From CAZUCE01 sp964619265 (GTDB taxonomy: Bacteria; Planctomycetota; UBA1135; GCA-002686595): a stretch of DNA of 22,172 bases. The notes under the pieces are model-generated. The model was given only the letters and a program-made list of their open reading frames with translations, did not search any database and was not told the DNA's origin. Positions 8,828 to 17,250 of this stretch are shown piece by piece (within the stretch, counting starts at the first letter, position 1; each line of letters begins with the position of its first letter). Made by a program: the position numbers and the translations under genes. Location: the NCBI GenBank assembly GCA_964619265.1, contig CAZUCE010000056.1, positions 1-22,172 of the forward strand, read 5' to 3'.

Positions 8828-8983
8828 GGTGGGATCGCAAGAAAAAGGGCGGACCGGGAGGCTGGGGCGCCCGGAGCGGGGCTTGGGGGCTAGGAAAGGC
8901 CTCCGGGGGGCCGGTTCGGCCCGGGGAGCCAGACCGGATTCACCGCGTGAGCCGGAGAGCCTTACTTTGGTGATTCGGATTTT

Positions 8984-9002
8984 CTTCCGTGTCCTTCCGT
9001 GT
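8984..9002 (+). repeat. 9-bp direct repeat overlapping the propeller gene start
   Basis: CTTCCGTGT occurs at 8984-8992 and 8994-9002, a period of 10 bases. The second copy contains the GTG start of the downstream gene. The GTG in the first copy is out of frame. The role is unknown. Confidence 0.45.
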
Positions 9003-10606
9003 TGCACCGCAGATCGCTCGCTTTGTTCTCCCTGCTCGGGGCTCCCGCTTGGGCTGCCCTGGCGGCTGCTTCGGTGGGGGATCCAGGCCCCGGGCCCGGC
9101 GCTGCGAAATCCGGGGACTTGGGCTGCACGGCGACCTGGCAGGGCAGCCTGGTTCCTGGAGGGTTTCCGAATCAGGCGATCACCAGCTTGGCGGAGTTCG
9201 ATGACGGGACCGGGCCGGCGCTTTATGCGGGCGGCTGGTTCACGGAAGTCGGTGGCCAGCCGATGTCCCGGGTCGCGCGCTGGGACGGATTCCAGTGGTC
9301 GCCCCTCGGATCCGGTCTGAACTCCATCACCGTTTCTGCGCTCGTGGTGTTCGACGACGGAACCGGACCCGCGCTCTACGCAGGCGGCAGCTTCACTTCC
9401 GCTGGAGGAGTTCCAGCAGCCAACATCGCGCGCTGGGATGGCACCCAGTGGTCGGCGCTGGGCGCCGGCACAAACCTAATCGTCTCTTCGCTCGCGGTCT
9501 TCGACGATGGAACCGGACCCGCGCTGTTCGTCGCCGGCGGATTTACCCTGGCGGGCGGACTTCCGGCCGCGCGCATCGCTCGCTGGGATGGAACTTCCTG
9601 GTCCGCACTCGGCACGGGGCTCGATAGCTACCCGCGCGCGCTCGCCGTCCACGACGACGGCGCGGGAGCCGCGCTGTTCGTGGCCGGTGACTTCTTCGCG
9701 GCGGGCGGCGTGCCCGCCTCGCGCATCGCGCGTTGGGACGGACATGCTTGGAGTGCTGTCGGCGCCGGAGTCGACGACCGCGCGTTCGCGATCACGGAAT
9801 TTGACGAGGGACTCGGCGCCGGACCCGAACTGGTCGTCGGTGGCCTGTTTCTGGAAGCCGGGGGTCAGCCCGCGGCCCGAATCGCCCGTTGGGATGGTTC
9901 GGACTGGTCGGCGCTCGGCGACGGTTTGGACGATTGGGTCACCAGCCTCGCCGTCCACGACGACGGCTCGGGCGAGGCGCTTTACGCCGGTGGATGGTTC
10001 ACCAGTTCGGGCGGCCTTGCCACGAGTCGCGTGGCGCGCTGGGACGGGGCGGCCTTTGGCCCGCTCGGCCCGGGAGTCTCCGAGAATGTGAACGCGCTGG
10101 TCAGCCTCGACCACGGACCCGCCCAGGGGTTGTGGGTCGGCGGACGATTCGACTCCTCACCCTCTGGCGGAGCTTACCTAGCCCACTGGAGCTGTCCGCC
10201 CACACCGTTCCCGAGCGAAGTTTGGGGCTGCGTCGCAAAGTCCGCGGCGCTCTCGACCGTGACGCCGCAGCTAGAGATTGAGACGACCTTCGAGCTTGCC
10301 CTCGCGAACCCTGCGGTGGATCTGGGCCTTGGATTCTTGTTGCTCGGCGATCTGGGCGTTGACCCATTCGGTTGTGGCACGAACTTGCCAGGCCTAGGCG
10401 AGCTGTTGCTCGCTCCGTTCCCGACTCCCGTGTTGATCTCGACGGTCGCGATGCTCGAGGGCGCGGGAACTTTTGCTCTCGACGTTCCCAATCATTCCAG
10501 CTTGATCGGGCAAGAACTCGGGCTCCAAGCCGCAACCTTGCACCTTGAGCCCGAAGGCGCGGTCTTCGGCGCTTCCGGCGCGGTTGTGGCTACCGTCGCG
10601 CCCTGA
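8999..10606 (+). CDS. Secreted WDG-repeat beta-propeller protein
   Basis: A 535-residue protein with a signal peptide (about 1-25). Residues about 57-400 are near-identical repeats of about 50 residues. Each runs through a DDGTGPALYAGG-type strand, an FTSAGG turn and an ARWDG motif followed by WSALG. ARWDG occurs at about 93, 144, 194, 244, 296 and 346, with a degenerate seventh (LAHW) near 394, suggesting a seven-bladed propeller. Similar repeats are common in large secreted planctomycete proteins (from memory). The C-terminal part (about 430-535) is a separate domain with VPNHSSLIGQELGLQAA, also seen inside the protein at 14253-17186. Start GTG 8999, or TTG 9002 in the same frame. It is convergent with feoB (19 nt between stops). 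An extracellular binding or surface role is possible; no catalytic motif is seen. Confidence 0.85.
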   Translation: MLHRRSLALFSLLGAPAWAALAAASVGDPGPGPGAAKSGDLGCTATWQGSLVPGGFPNQAITSLAEFDDGTGPALYAGGWFTEVGGQPMSRVARWDGFQWSPLGSGLNSITVSALVVFDDGTGPALYAGGSFTSAGGVPAANIARWDGTQWSALGAGTNLIVSSLAVFDDGTGPALFVAGGFTLAGGLPAARIARWDGTSWSALGTGLDSYPRALAVHDDGAGAALFVAGDFFAAGGVPASRIARWDGHAWSAVGAGVDDRAFAITEFDEGLGAGPELVVGGLFLEAGGQPAARIARWDGSDWSALGDGLDDWVTSLAVHDDGSGEALYAGGWFTSSGGLATSRVARWDGAAFGPLGPGVSENVNALVSLDHGPAQGLWVGGRFDSSPSGGAYLAHWSCPPTPFPSEVWGCVAKSAALSTVTPQLEIETTFELALANPAVDLGLGFLLLGDLGVDPFGCGTNLPGLGELLLAPFPTPVLISTVAMLEGAGTFALDVPNHSSLIGQELGLQAATLHLEPEGAVFGASGAVVATVAP

Positions 10607-10625
10607 CCCAAAGGGCCCGGCCGCC

Positions 10626-12836
10626 TCAGGCAAATCCGAGCAGCCGGCCGCCCTGGTAGACCGCGAAGCTAGCCAGCCAGGCGAGTGCGGTCATGTAAGC
10701 AAACAGGAACAGGGGCCAGCGCCAGCCGCCGGTTTCGCGTTGCACGGCGGCAAGGGTGCTCATGCACTGGCAGGCGAGCGCAAAGAACACCATCAAGGAC
10801 AGACAAACGAGCGGAGTGAACACCGGGGTTCCGTCGGGGCGCGACTCGCTCGCAAGACGTTCCCGCAGGCGAACGGAATGTTCGTCCTCGTCGTCTTCAA
10901 GTCCATAGACGACCGCCATCGTCGAGACGAACACCTCCCGGGCAGCGAAGGCTCCGATCAGCCCGATGCCGATCTTCCAGTCGAACCCCAGCGGTTCGAC
11001 CGCGGGCTCGAAGGCCTGTCCGAGGCGCCCGGCGTAGCTCTCGTGGATCTGGCTTTGGGGCAGCGCGCTTTCAGCGTGCTCGGCCTGGGTGGCCAGGTGC
11101 CCGGGCGCCTGGTCCTGATTCTGGCGGGGGAAGCTGAGCAGGAACCACAGGGCCACCGTGCAGACCAAGATCACGCCGCCCGCACCTCGCACGAACAACA
11201 TCGACCGCTCAAAAACGAGCGAGGCCAGGCTGCGGACGCTGGGCAGCCGGTAGGGCGGCAGCTCGAGCAGCAGCGGCACCTTGGGGCCGCGCAGAAGCGT
11301 TCGGCCAAGGACCGCGGCGCAGGCCAGCGCGGTCAGGGTGGAGAAGACGTACATCCCGGCCATCAGCCCGCCGCGGGACCAGCGGGAACCTGTACCGACC
11401 GGAACCATGGCGGCGATCAGCAGCGTGTAGACCGGGAGGCGCGCCGAGCAGCTCATCAGCGGAACGACCATCATGGTCAGCAGCCGGTCGCGATGGCGTT
11501 CCATGGTGCGCGTTGCCATGACGGCCGGAATGGCGCAGGCAAAGCCCGACAGCATAGGAACAAACGCGCGGCCGTTGAGGCCAACCGCGCGCATGACACG
11601 GTCCATCAGGTGCGCGACGCGAGCCATGTAACCGGACTCCTCCATCAGTCCGACCAGCAAGAACAGGAGTGCGATCTGCGGAAGGAAGACGAGCACACCG
11701 CCGACGCCGGCCAACAGGCCGTCGACCAAGAAGCTCTGCACCAAGCCATCGGGGACGATCGCCGCCACCTGCTCGCCGAGCCAGCCGAACAGTCCTTCGA
11801 CCGCGCCGATGGCCGGGTCGGCCCAGGAGAACAGCGATTCGAAGACGATGGTCATCGCCAGCAGAAACAGCGGGAAGCCGATCCACGGGCTGAGCAAGAC
11901 AGCGTCGAGCCGTTTGGTCCAGGTTCGGGCTTGTGCGTTCGGTGCGCGCAGGAAGTGCGGCATCCGCTCTTCGATCCAGCCGTAGCGCGCTGCGATGACG
12001 GCCTCGTCGACCTCGCGCGGTTCGCGCCCGAGGTTGGAGGCAACCTGGGAAACGACGGCGCGCAGCTCGGGGGGCACGCTGACCAGCTCATCCTCGTCGT
12101 CCACGGACAGCAGCGCCCAAAGGGCCAGGGCCCGGCGGCGGCGGTCCGTCGCTTCGCCGAGCTCCGGCGGGAAGCCCTCCATCCAGGCCGCCGGGAGCTG
12201 GGCGCCCAGTTGATCGAGCTGCGCAAGCAACGCGGGGTCCTCCGGAGTGGCACGCCAACCGGGCCGGCCGCTCTGGGGGTTGGCGAGCAGCGCGTCGAGC
12301 TCGCTCCGCAATTCGTCGAATCCGGTTCCGCGCAGGGCCGAGACTAGGACCACGGGAACACCAAGGTCTTGGGAGAGCCTCTTCGTGTCGACCTCGCGGC
12401 CGTCCTTTTCGAGGGCGTCGGCCATGTTGACCGCGACCAGGACGGGCAGGTCGAGCTCGATCACCTGCAGTGCCAGGTAGAGATTGCGCTCGAGCTGCAT
12501 CCCATCGAGCACGACCAGGATGGCGTCCGGCGGCGCCTGTCCGGCGTCGAGCCCGGCGAGCACGCGCATCGCGATCTCTTCGTCGTTCGAGCGAGCGCAC
12601 AGGGAGTACGTCCCCGGAACATCGACCAAGCGAACGCCGGTGTTCTCTAGTTGAAGCTCGGCCTCCCGCCGCTCGACGGTGACTCCTGCGTAGTTACCGA
12701 CCTTGCCGCGCCCGCCGGTCAGGCGATTGAACAGCGCGGTCTTGCCGGTGTTCGGATTCCCCGCCAGCGCGACAAAGGCCCGCTGGGTGGCTCCGCGCGA
12801 ATCGACCGGGTCGGCGGTTAGCTCGGGAGGACCCAC
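10626..12836 (-). CDS. feoB: Ferrous iron transporter FeoB
   Basis: Inner-membrane Fe(II) transporter with an N-terminal GTPase, 736 residues. G-motifs: G1 GNPNTGKT (26-33), G2 region NYAGVTV (48-54), G3 DVPG (72-75), and G4 NMAD (137-140) where NMxD is expected. A helical linker leads to the membrane part, from about residue 310, with two nucleoside-recognition (Gate) repeats. Conserved FeoB stretches include SGFACAIPAVMATRTME, MSCSARLPVYTLLIAAM and AREVFVSTMAVVYG, with a late ACQCMST. The start is GTG 12836, inside the end of feoA (19-nt overlap), which suggests translational coupling. The size is close to E. coli FeoB (773). It is probably regulated with feoA through the inverted repeat at 13114-13128. 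No FeoC-like gene is seen. Confidence 0.96.
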   Translation of the reverse strand: MGPPELTADPVDSRGATQRAFVALAGNPNTGKTALFNRLTGGRGKVGNYAGVTVERREAELQLENTGVRLVDVPGTYSLCARSNDEEIAMRVLAGLDAGQAPPDAILVVLDGMQLERNLYLALQVIELDLPVLVAVNMADALEKDGREVDTKRLSQDLGVPVVLVSALRGTGFDELRSELDALLANPQSGRPGWRATPEDPALLAQLDQLGAQLPAAWMEGFPPELGEATDRRRRALALWALLSVDDEDELVSVPPELRAVVSQVASNLGREPREVDEAVIAARYGWIEERMPHFLRAPNAQARTWTKRLDAVLLSPWIGFPLFLLAMTIVFESLFSWADPAIGAVEGLFGWLGEQVAAIVPDGLVQSFLVDGLLAGVGGVLVFLPQIALLFLLVGLMEESGYMARVAHLMDRVMRAVGLNGRAFVPMLSGFACAIPAVMATRTMERHRDRLLTMMVVPLMSCSARLPVYTLLIAAMVPVGTGSRWSRGGLMAGMYVFSTLTALACAAVLGRTLLRGPKVPLLLELPPYRLPSVRSLASLVFERSMLFVRGAGGVILVCTVALWFLLSFPRQNQDQAPGHLATQAEHAESALPQSQIHESYAGRLGQAFEPAVEPLGFDWKIGIGLIGAFAAREVFVSTMAVVYGLEDDEDEHSVRLRERLASESRPDGTPVFTPLVCLSLMVFFALACQCMSTLAAVQRETGGWRWPLFLFAYMTALAWLASFAVYQGGRLLGFA

Positions 12837-13045
12837 AGCTCGCGCGCCTCGCTTTCACGGACGCTGAGGCGGGAGTGCCGGGCTTCTAGGTCGATCAGAC
12901 CACTGAGGCCGCCGCGGCGCAGGATGGAAACCTCGGTCCCTGGAAGCAGGCCCATTTCCATGAGTCTCCGGCAGAACGTGCGCTGGCCGTCGAGGCGAAC
13001 GATGCGCCCGCTCAACCCGGGTCGGAGTTCGGAGAGGCGGATCAT
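12818..13045 (-). CDS. feoA: Ferrous iron transport protein FeoA
   Basis: A small cytoplasmic SH3-fold partner of FeoB, 75 residues, beginning MIRLSELRPGLSGRIV. It has the typical FeoA pattern RRLMEMGLLPGTEVSILRRGG followed by paired beta strands. The frame extends upstream to 13123, but that extension would begin inside the palindromic box at 13114-13128 and has no FeoA similarity, so ATG 13045 is the better start. It overlaps feoB by 19 nt, an feoAB operon. The gene lies divergent from rpiA across 172 nt that hold the Fur-like operator. Confidence 0.93.
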   Translation of the reverse strand: MIRLSELRPGLSGRIVRLDGQRTFCRRLMEMGLLPGTEVSILRRGGLSGLIDLEARHSRLSVRESEARELWVLPS

Positions 13046-13113
13046 GGGAGGAGCGTTGGACCGGCAAACCGGTTTTTCGCGACCGCCTTCCTCGGCCGGA
13101 AAGGAGTCGCAGT

Positions 13114-13128
13114 TGAGATTCAATCTCA
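13114..13128. promoter_or_regulatory. Perfect 7-1-7 inverted repeat, Fur-box-like
   Basis: TGAGATTCAATCTCA is a perfect 7-1-7 palindrome (TGAGATT/AATCTCA around one C). It matches the 7-1-7 Fur consensus TGATAATNATTATCA at 10 of 14 defined positions. It lies 68 nt upstream of the feoA start and 89 nt upstream of rpiA. The AT content stands out from its GC-rich surroundings. A Fur-type repressor of feoAB is the obvious reader; that is inference from context. Confidence 0.6.
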
Positions 13129-13217
13129 GTGCTGGAATTTACCACGCATCGGCTCACAGCACAACGCGACCCAACAGGTGGTTTCGGGATTCGGGGCCTT
13201 GGGGCCACAATCCGCTC

Positions 13218-13910
13218 ATGAGCGAGGCGAAACGAGCTGCCGGGATCCTGGCGGCACAGCAGGTCGAATCTGGACAGGCCCTCGGGCTTGGGACCGGTTC
13301 GACGGTGGATCCGTTCTTGGTCGAGCTGGCGCGTCGGGTCCGGGAGGAGGGGCTCCGCGTGCGGGGCGTCCCGACCTCCCGGCAGACCGAGCTGCGGGCG
13401 CGGGAGCTGGGGCTTGAGGTCCTCAGCCTCGCAGAGCTTCCACGGCTCGACCTGTGTGTCGACGGCGCCGACGAGATCGATCCGGAGCTGCGCATGATCA
13501 AAGGCGGCGGCGGCGCGCTGCTGCGCGAGAAGGTCGTCGCGACCGCTTCGGAACGCATGCTGATCGTGGTCGACGAATCCAAGTGCGTAGAGCGACTGGG
13601 GACGACCTTCGCGTTGCCGATCGAAGTCGTGCCATTCGCGTTGCCGCTCGCACGCCGCGAGCTCGAGACCTTCGGAGCTGAACTCGTCCTGCGCCACAAG
13701 GACGGAAGCGAATACCGAACCGACAACGGCAACGCGATTCTCGACGCGCGCTTCCCAGAGGGCATCGCCGATGCCGAACGGGTCGAGCGTGAAATGGGAG
13801 CGATTCCTGGCGTGGTGTGCGTGGGGTTGTTTCTTGGCCTGGCCCAGGGCCGCGTCGTGGGGCGCGCGAACGGCACCGCGGACCTCGCTTGGCCAAAGGA
13901 CTGTTCTTGA
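13218..13910 (+). CDS. rpiA: Ribose-5-phosphate isomerase A
   Basis: Interconverts ribose 5-phosphate and ribulose 5-phosphate in the non-oxidative pentose phosphate pathway; cytoplasmic. The 230 residues contain the phosphate-binding GLGTGST (23-29); DGADEID with Asp82 and Asp85; MIKGGGGALLREK with Lys95 and the presumed general base Glu104; and VDESKCVERLG. These match E. coli RpiA Asp81, Asp84, Lys94 and Glu103. The frame is open much further upstream, to 12924, but that part runs antisense through feoA. ATG 13218 gives the normal family length (about 220-230). It is divergent from feoA, with no operon partner downstream. Confidence 0.96.
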   Translation: MSEAKRAAGILAAQQVESGQALGLGTGSTVDPFLVELARRVREEGLRVRGVPTSRQTELRARELGLEVLSLAELPRLDLCVDGADEIDPELRMIKGGGGALLREKVVATASERMLIVVDESKCVERLGTTFALPIEVVPFALPLARRELETFGAELVLRHKDGSEYRTDNGNAILDARFPEGIADAERVEREMGAIPGVVCVGLFLGLAQGRVVGRANGTADLAWPKDCS

Positions 13911-14252
13911 AGCGACCCGCTGGGGATTCCAAGGCGAGCCAACCCAGTGCCGGGCGGCGCTCGGGCGCTTAGCCAGAGCGTACTGCCCGTTGTGAGAGAG
14001 TCTTCACCGGATGCGGGGCCGGCGAAGCAGAGTCGAGGCACACCGGATTCGCCGGCTCCCCATGGGCTGCAGCCCGTGGACCCTGAGCGCGCACCGGGCT
14101 GAACGCATCCCGGCGCGGGCTGGCTTGGCCGGCGCGCCGTGCCTGGACCTCGCAATCCGGCGCGGCGCCAGGGAATCTATGAGAGCGGGCCGCGACTCCG
14201 GTGAGGAGTCGCGGCCCGCTTGAAGCTACCGGCGTGAGCCGGAGGCGTTTGC
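13911..14252. other. Non-coding gap between rpiA and the cytochrome gene
   Basis: Three hundred forty-two bases between convergent genes. Short open frames here have no recognisable features. A 12-bp perfect palindrome GGGCTGCAGCCC lies at 14064-14075, and a 16-bp stem at 14184-14220 is listed separately. Nothing else is supported. Confidence 0.6.
14184..14220. terminator. 16-bp perfect hairpin, probable bidirectional terminator
   Basis: AGCGGGCCGCGACTCC (14184-14199), loop GGTGA, GGAGTCGCGGCCCGCT (14205-14220). It lies 32 nt beyond the stop of the leftward cytochrome gene and between convergent genes, which fits a terminator read from either side. There is no T-tract on either strand. Confidence 0.55.
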
Positions 14253-17186
14253 TTAGAGGCTCTCGATGTAGGCGAGAATCGCTTCGATGTCGTCATCGAT
14301 GTTCGGTGACTGGAGAGTCAGCTGAACCTTCGCGACGAGCGGAACGAAGTCCTCATGTCCGCGGATGTCGTGGAACTCGTTGTAGAACTTGAACGAGGTC
14401 GGGTAGTTCGCGCTTCCGTAGACCGGGTCGCTCGCCAGCTGCGTCTGCGGATCGAGGACGTTCCGGAGGGAAATCATCGAGTTGTCGTGCATGTACGGGC
14501 CGGTCGAGAAGACGCCGAGCTTGGTCGGCACCGAGAACTGACGCGCGTCGCGGCTGAAGCTCTGTAGCGGCGAGTTCGGGTCATCCGGATCCTCGGGGCA
14601 CAGGTAGCTGTTCGGGTCGTCCCGGATGAACGGGTCTTCCGCGTCCGGGTTCATGACCGCGTACGACTCGATGTCGCTGAAGCCGTCAAAGTTCCGGTCC
14701 GGGTCGGGGAACCCGTCGCCGTCCTCGTCCAGGTTGGCTCCCGAGTTGATGTTCCGCAGGGCGAGAGCGTTGATGTTCTCTTTCAGCGGGTTGCAGCCTT
14801 GCTCGAGGGTAAATCCGAAGTCGAGGGTCTCGGAGATGGTCGGACTGAGGAAGTCGGTGGTGAACCCGCGAAGGTCACCCGTGTTTTCGTCCATGTCGGT
14901 GTGACACGTGTCGCATCCAGCTTCGCGGGGGAAGCCAGCGTCGTTCATGTTCAGACCGGTCAGGTTCGTGCCGAAGAACAGGTCGCGGCCGAGGGCTGCT
15001 TGCGGCGTCAGGGTCCCGGTGACCTCGTCGATGTTCGGGTTCAGCGGAACCGGAAGCATCGGGTGGAAGTCGTTGAGGGCCTGCTGCTCGACATCGGTGA
15101 AGATGCCGTGGCCGCCGTTCTCGCCGCCGAACATCGGTCCGGTCTCGGCAACGTTGATGCGAGCGCCCTTCCAAAGAAGAAGGCCCGTGGCGATCTGACC
15201 GCCGTACATCGGCATCGTCGTGCGGGGACCCGCCGGGCGCTGCCAGATGTTGCCGTCTTCACCGCCCTCGTAGTGGCAGGAGCCACAGGAGTTGTTGAAC
15301 GCTCCGGTGGTCTGGGCGCGCGAGGCGTCCTCGAAGATCTCCTGGCCCAACCGCTCGGAAGGGGTCATGAGGTCCGGGCCGATCAGCGTGGGGATCTGCG
15401 GGTGCTCTTGGGTGATGACGCCGGTCGTCCAATCCACGCGAAGCACGGAAAGGCTGGTCGACGTCTCGTTCATCACGAAGATGCGCGCGTCGTCGTTCGT
15501 GGTGGAGGGGTCATCGACGACGTTCCAGCCGAGGGGCTGGTCGCCCATCGGGGTGTTGAGGTCGAAGGGCGCGCGTTCGACGAAGTCGTGACGCGGCGGG
15601 AAGGTTCCCATCAACTCGTAGTCGCCGTTGTCGACGCTGTAGATGAAGATGTCCTCCGATCCGCGGTTGAGCATCAGCACGCGATCGCCGGCCGGATTGA
15701 ACAGCGCCTTGGAAGGGAGTCCGCCGCGGCGACCCATCTTGTCGATGCCGTAGTCGACGGTGCCGAAGACGGCGCGCAGGCCGTTCGAAAGCGCCGCGTC
15801 TCCGCCGGGCTCGAGCTTGGCCGCTTGCAGCGGAAGCGTTTGACCAGCGAGTCCCGGGTTGTTCGGAATCCGGATGTTGGCGGTCAACTCGCCGGCGCCG
15901 CTCGGCGTCATGCCGAAGATGAAATCGGGGAGCACCAGCAGCGTTCCAAACGGAGCGAGCGGGACCTCGACTTCAGGGAACGCGCTGAACCAGATGAAGC
16001 CGAAGTCACCGCTTTGGGCTCCGGTCAGGCGCAGTTCCATGGCACCGCCGACCAGCGGGGCACCCTCGCCACCGAGGGTAGCGATGCCGCCGGAGAGCAA
16101 GCGACCCTGGGGGCCGAAGGAAACGAACTCAGCCGGGTCGGCCGGGTCGAACAGCTCGTGCTCGAGACGCTTGGAGGCGTCGCCGGGCTCGGCGTAGCTC
16201 AGGGCGTCGGTGTCAATCACCGTCAGCGCCGGGTAGACGCGGTTGGCGAAGTCACCGGCGAGGCCGGGTCCGAAGTCGTGGTTGACGTCGTGGTTCAGGT
16301 TGTGAAGCGACGACGGGATCAAAGCGGTGATGCCGTCCGGAGACAGGGCGATGTCACCCGAGAAGCGCGGGGTTCCCTGACTCTCGATCGTCTGCACCGG
16401 AGTCGGGTGCAGGATCGGGTGGAAGTTCTCGGTGTAGGTGTCCTGGTTGATCGAGTGCGTCAGGGCGACAGCGGTCGGAAGGCCGGAGCCGTCGAGGGTG
16501 ACGTCGAGCACCGAGATCCACGGCGAACGCAGGTGAGTCATGAAGACTCGCGTGCTGTCCGGGGTGATGGCGAAGCCACGCGGCGTCTCGTAGTCCGCGA
16601 TGCCGTCGAAGTCCTGGTCCAGATCGGCGACCGTCAGGCCGGCCGGGATGTGGTTCAGGTTCCAGTTGTAGGTGAACTTGACCAGCTCGGCGAGAGTGCT
16701 CGCATCGAAGAACCGGACGTCACCGGAGCGCTGACTGGTCAGGACGAAGTACTTCCCGTTCGGGCTGAGCGCGAGGCCGTAGGGCTCGACACCGACGCCG
16801 GTCAGCGTCTGGTCCACCGTGCGGCTGGCCACGTCGACGACCGTCACGGAGCCACGGATTTCCGTGCCCGTGAACGGGGTGAGGGTGTTGGTCTCAATCG
16901 GCACGTTGCCACGCTGGTTGGCGATCAGTGCCTTGGTGCCATCCGCGTTGAACGCGATACTCCGGGGGAAGACGCCGGTGGTGATTTCGGAGAGCACCGT
17001 TCCGGTGGTCACGTCGATCACCGAGACCGAGTTGTTCTCGCGGTTGAGCGCCCAGACCTCGTCCGTATCGTTCGGGTTCGCTTGGACGGCTTTGACCTGG
17101 GCCTGCGCCGCTGCCGGAGCCGCGGTAAGGACCGCTGCGCCTAGGCAGGCGATGGCCAGCCGGGTCGTTTGGTTTCGAGAAGTCAT
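14253..17186 (-). CDS. Secreted beta-propeller / di-heme cytochrome c protein
   Basis: A 977-residue protein with a signal peptide (about 1-29). Residues about 30-350 and 485-590 are YVTN-type propeller strands (EVWALNRENNSVSVIDVTTG; GLALSPNGKYFVLT). An unrelated domain, shared with the protein at 8999-10606, sits between them (about 360-478). The C-terminal third has two c-type heme sites, CGSCH (634-638) and CDTCH (758-762), in a layout like di-heme cytochrome c peroxidase/MauG relatives (TPSERLGQEIFED; FSTGPYMHDNSM). Asp-rich Ca-type loops occur at 188-200 (DLDQDFDGIADYE) and after the second heme (DEDGDGFPDPD). Periplasmic or extracellular electron transfer is likely; the substrate is unknown. 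The frame extends to 17264, but ATG 17186 directly precedes the signal peptide. No Shine-Dalgarno sequence is seen; three GACTCC units lie just upstream. Confidence 0.88.
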   Translation of the reverse strand: MTSRNQTTRLAIACLGAAVLTAAPAAAQAQVKAVQANPNDTDEVWALNRENNSVSVIDVTTGTVLSEITTGVFPRSIAFNADGTKALIANQRGNVPIETNTLTPFTGTEIRGSVTVVDVASRTVDQTLTGVGVEPYGLALSPNGKYFVLTSQRSGDVRFFDASTLAELVKFTYNWNLNHIPAGLTVADLDQDFDGIADYETPRGFAITPDSTRVFMTHLRSPWISVLDVTLDGSGLPTAVALTHSINQDTYTENFHPILHPTPVQTIESQGTPRFSGDIALSPDGITALIPSSLHNLNHDVNHDFGPGLAGDFANRVYPALTVIDTDALSYAEPGDASKRLEHELFDPADPAEFVSFGPQGRLLSGGIATLGGEGAPLVGGAMELRLTGAQSGDFGFIWFSAFPEVEVPLAPFGTLLVLPDFIFGMTPSGAGELTANIRIPNNPGLAGQTLPLQAAKLEPGGDAALSNGLRAVFGTVDYGIDKMGRRGGLPSKALFNPAGDRVLMLNRGSEDIFIYSVDNGDYELMGTFPPRHDFVERAPFDLNTPMGDQPLGWNVVDDPSTTNDDARIFVMNETSTSLSVLRVDWTTGVITQEHPQIPTLIGPDLMTPSERLGQEIFEDASRAQTTGAFNNSCGSCHYEGGEDGNIWQRPAGPRTTMPMYGGQIATGLLLWKGARINVAETGPMFGGENGGHGIFTDVEQQALNDFHPMLPVPLNPNIDEVTGTLTPQAALGRDLFFGTNLTGLNMNDAGFPREAGCDTCHTDMDENTGDLRGFTTDFLSPTISETLDFGFTLEQGCNPLKENINALALRNINSGANLDEDGDGFPDPDRNFDGFSDIESYAVMNPDAEDPFIRDDPNSYLCPEDPDDPNSPLQSFSRDARQFSVPTKLGVFSTGPYMHDNSMISLRNVLDPQTQLASDPVYGSANYPTSFKFYNEFHDIRGHEDFVPLVAKVQLTLQSPNIDDDIEAILAYIESL

Positions 17187-17193
17187 GAATGAG

Positions 17194-17215
17194 GGAGTCA
17201 AGGAGTCGAGGAGTC
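17194..17215. repeat. Three GGAGTC units, 8-bp period
   Basis: GGAGTC occurs at 17194-17199, 17202-17207 and 17210-17215. On the coding strand of the cytochrome gene this reads as GACTCC units directly upstream of its ATG (17186). They occupy the place where a Shine-Dalgarno sequence would be expected. Confidence 0.5.
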
Positions 17216-17250
17216 GGGTCGTTCGGTGCACGCGGAACTGTCGATTCTGT

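Noticed and set aside
10600..10616. Bidirectional terminator between the propeller gene and feoB
   Set aside because: GCCCT/AGGGC gives only 5 bp, overlaps the stop codon and has no T-tract; too weak to list.
10545..12347. 600-codon open frame on the + strand
   Set aside because: It is antisense to feoB over nearly its whole length and is a by-product of high GC. FeoB motifs on the other strand are unambiguous.
14011..14223. 70-codon open frame after rpiA
   Set aside because: It ends inside the 16-bp hairpin, has an Arg/Ala-rich composition and shows no recognisable feature.
14799..17144. 781-codon open frame on the + strand
   Set aside because: It is antisense to the cytochrome gene, which has clear heme motifs and a signal peptide. 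The + strand translation has no recognisable domain.
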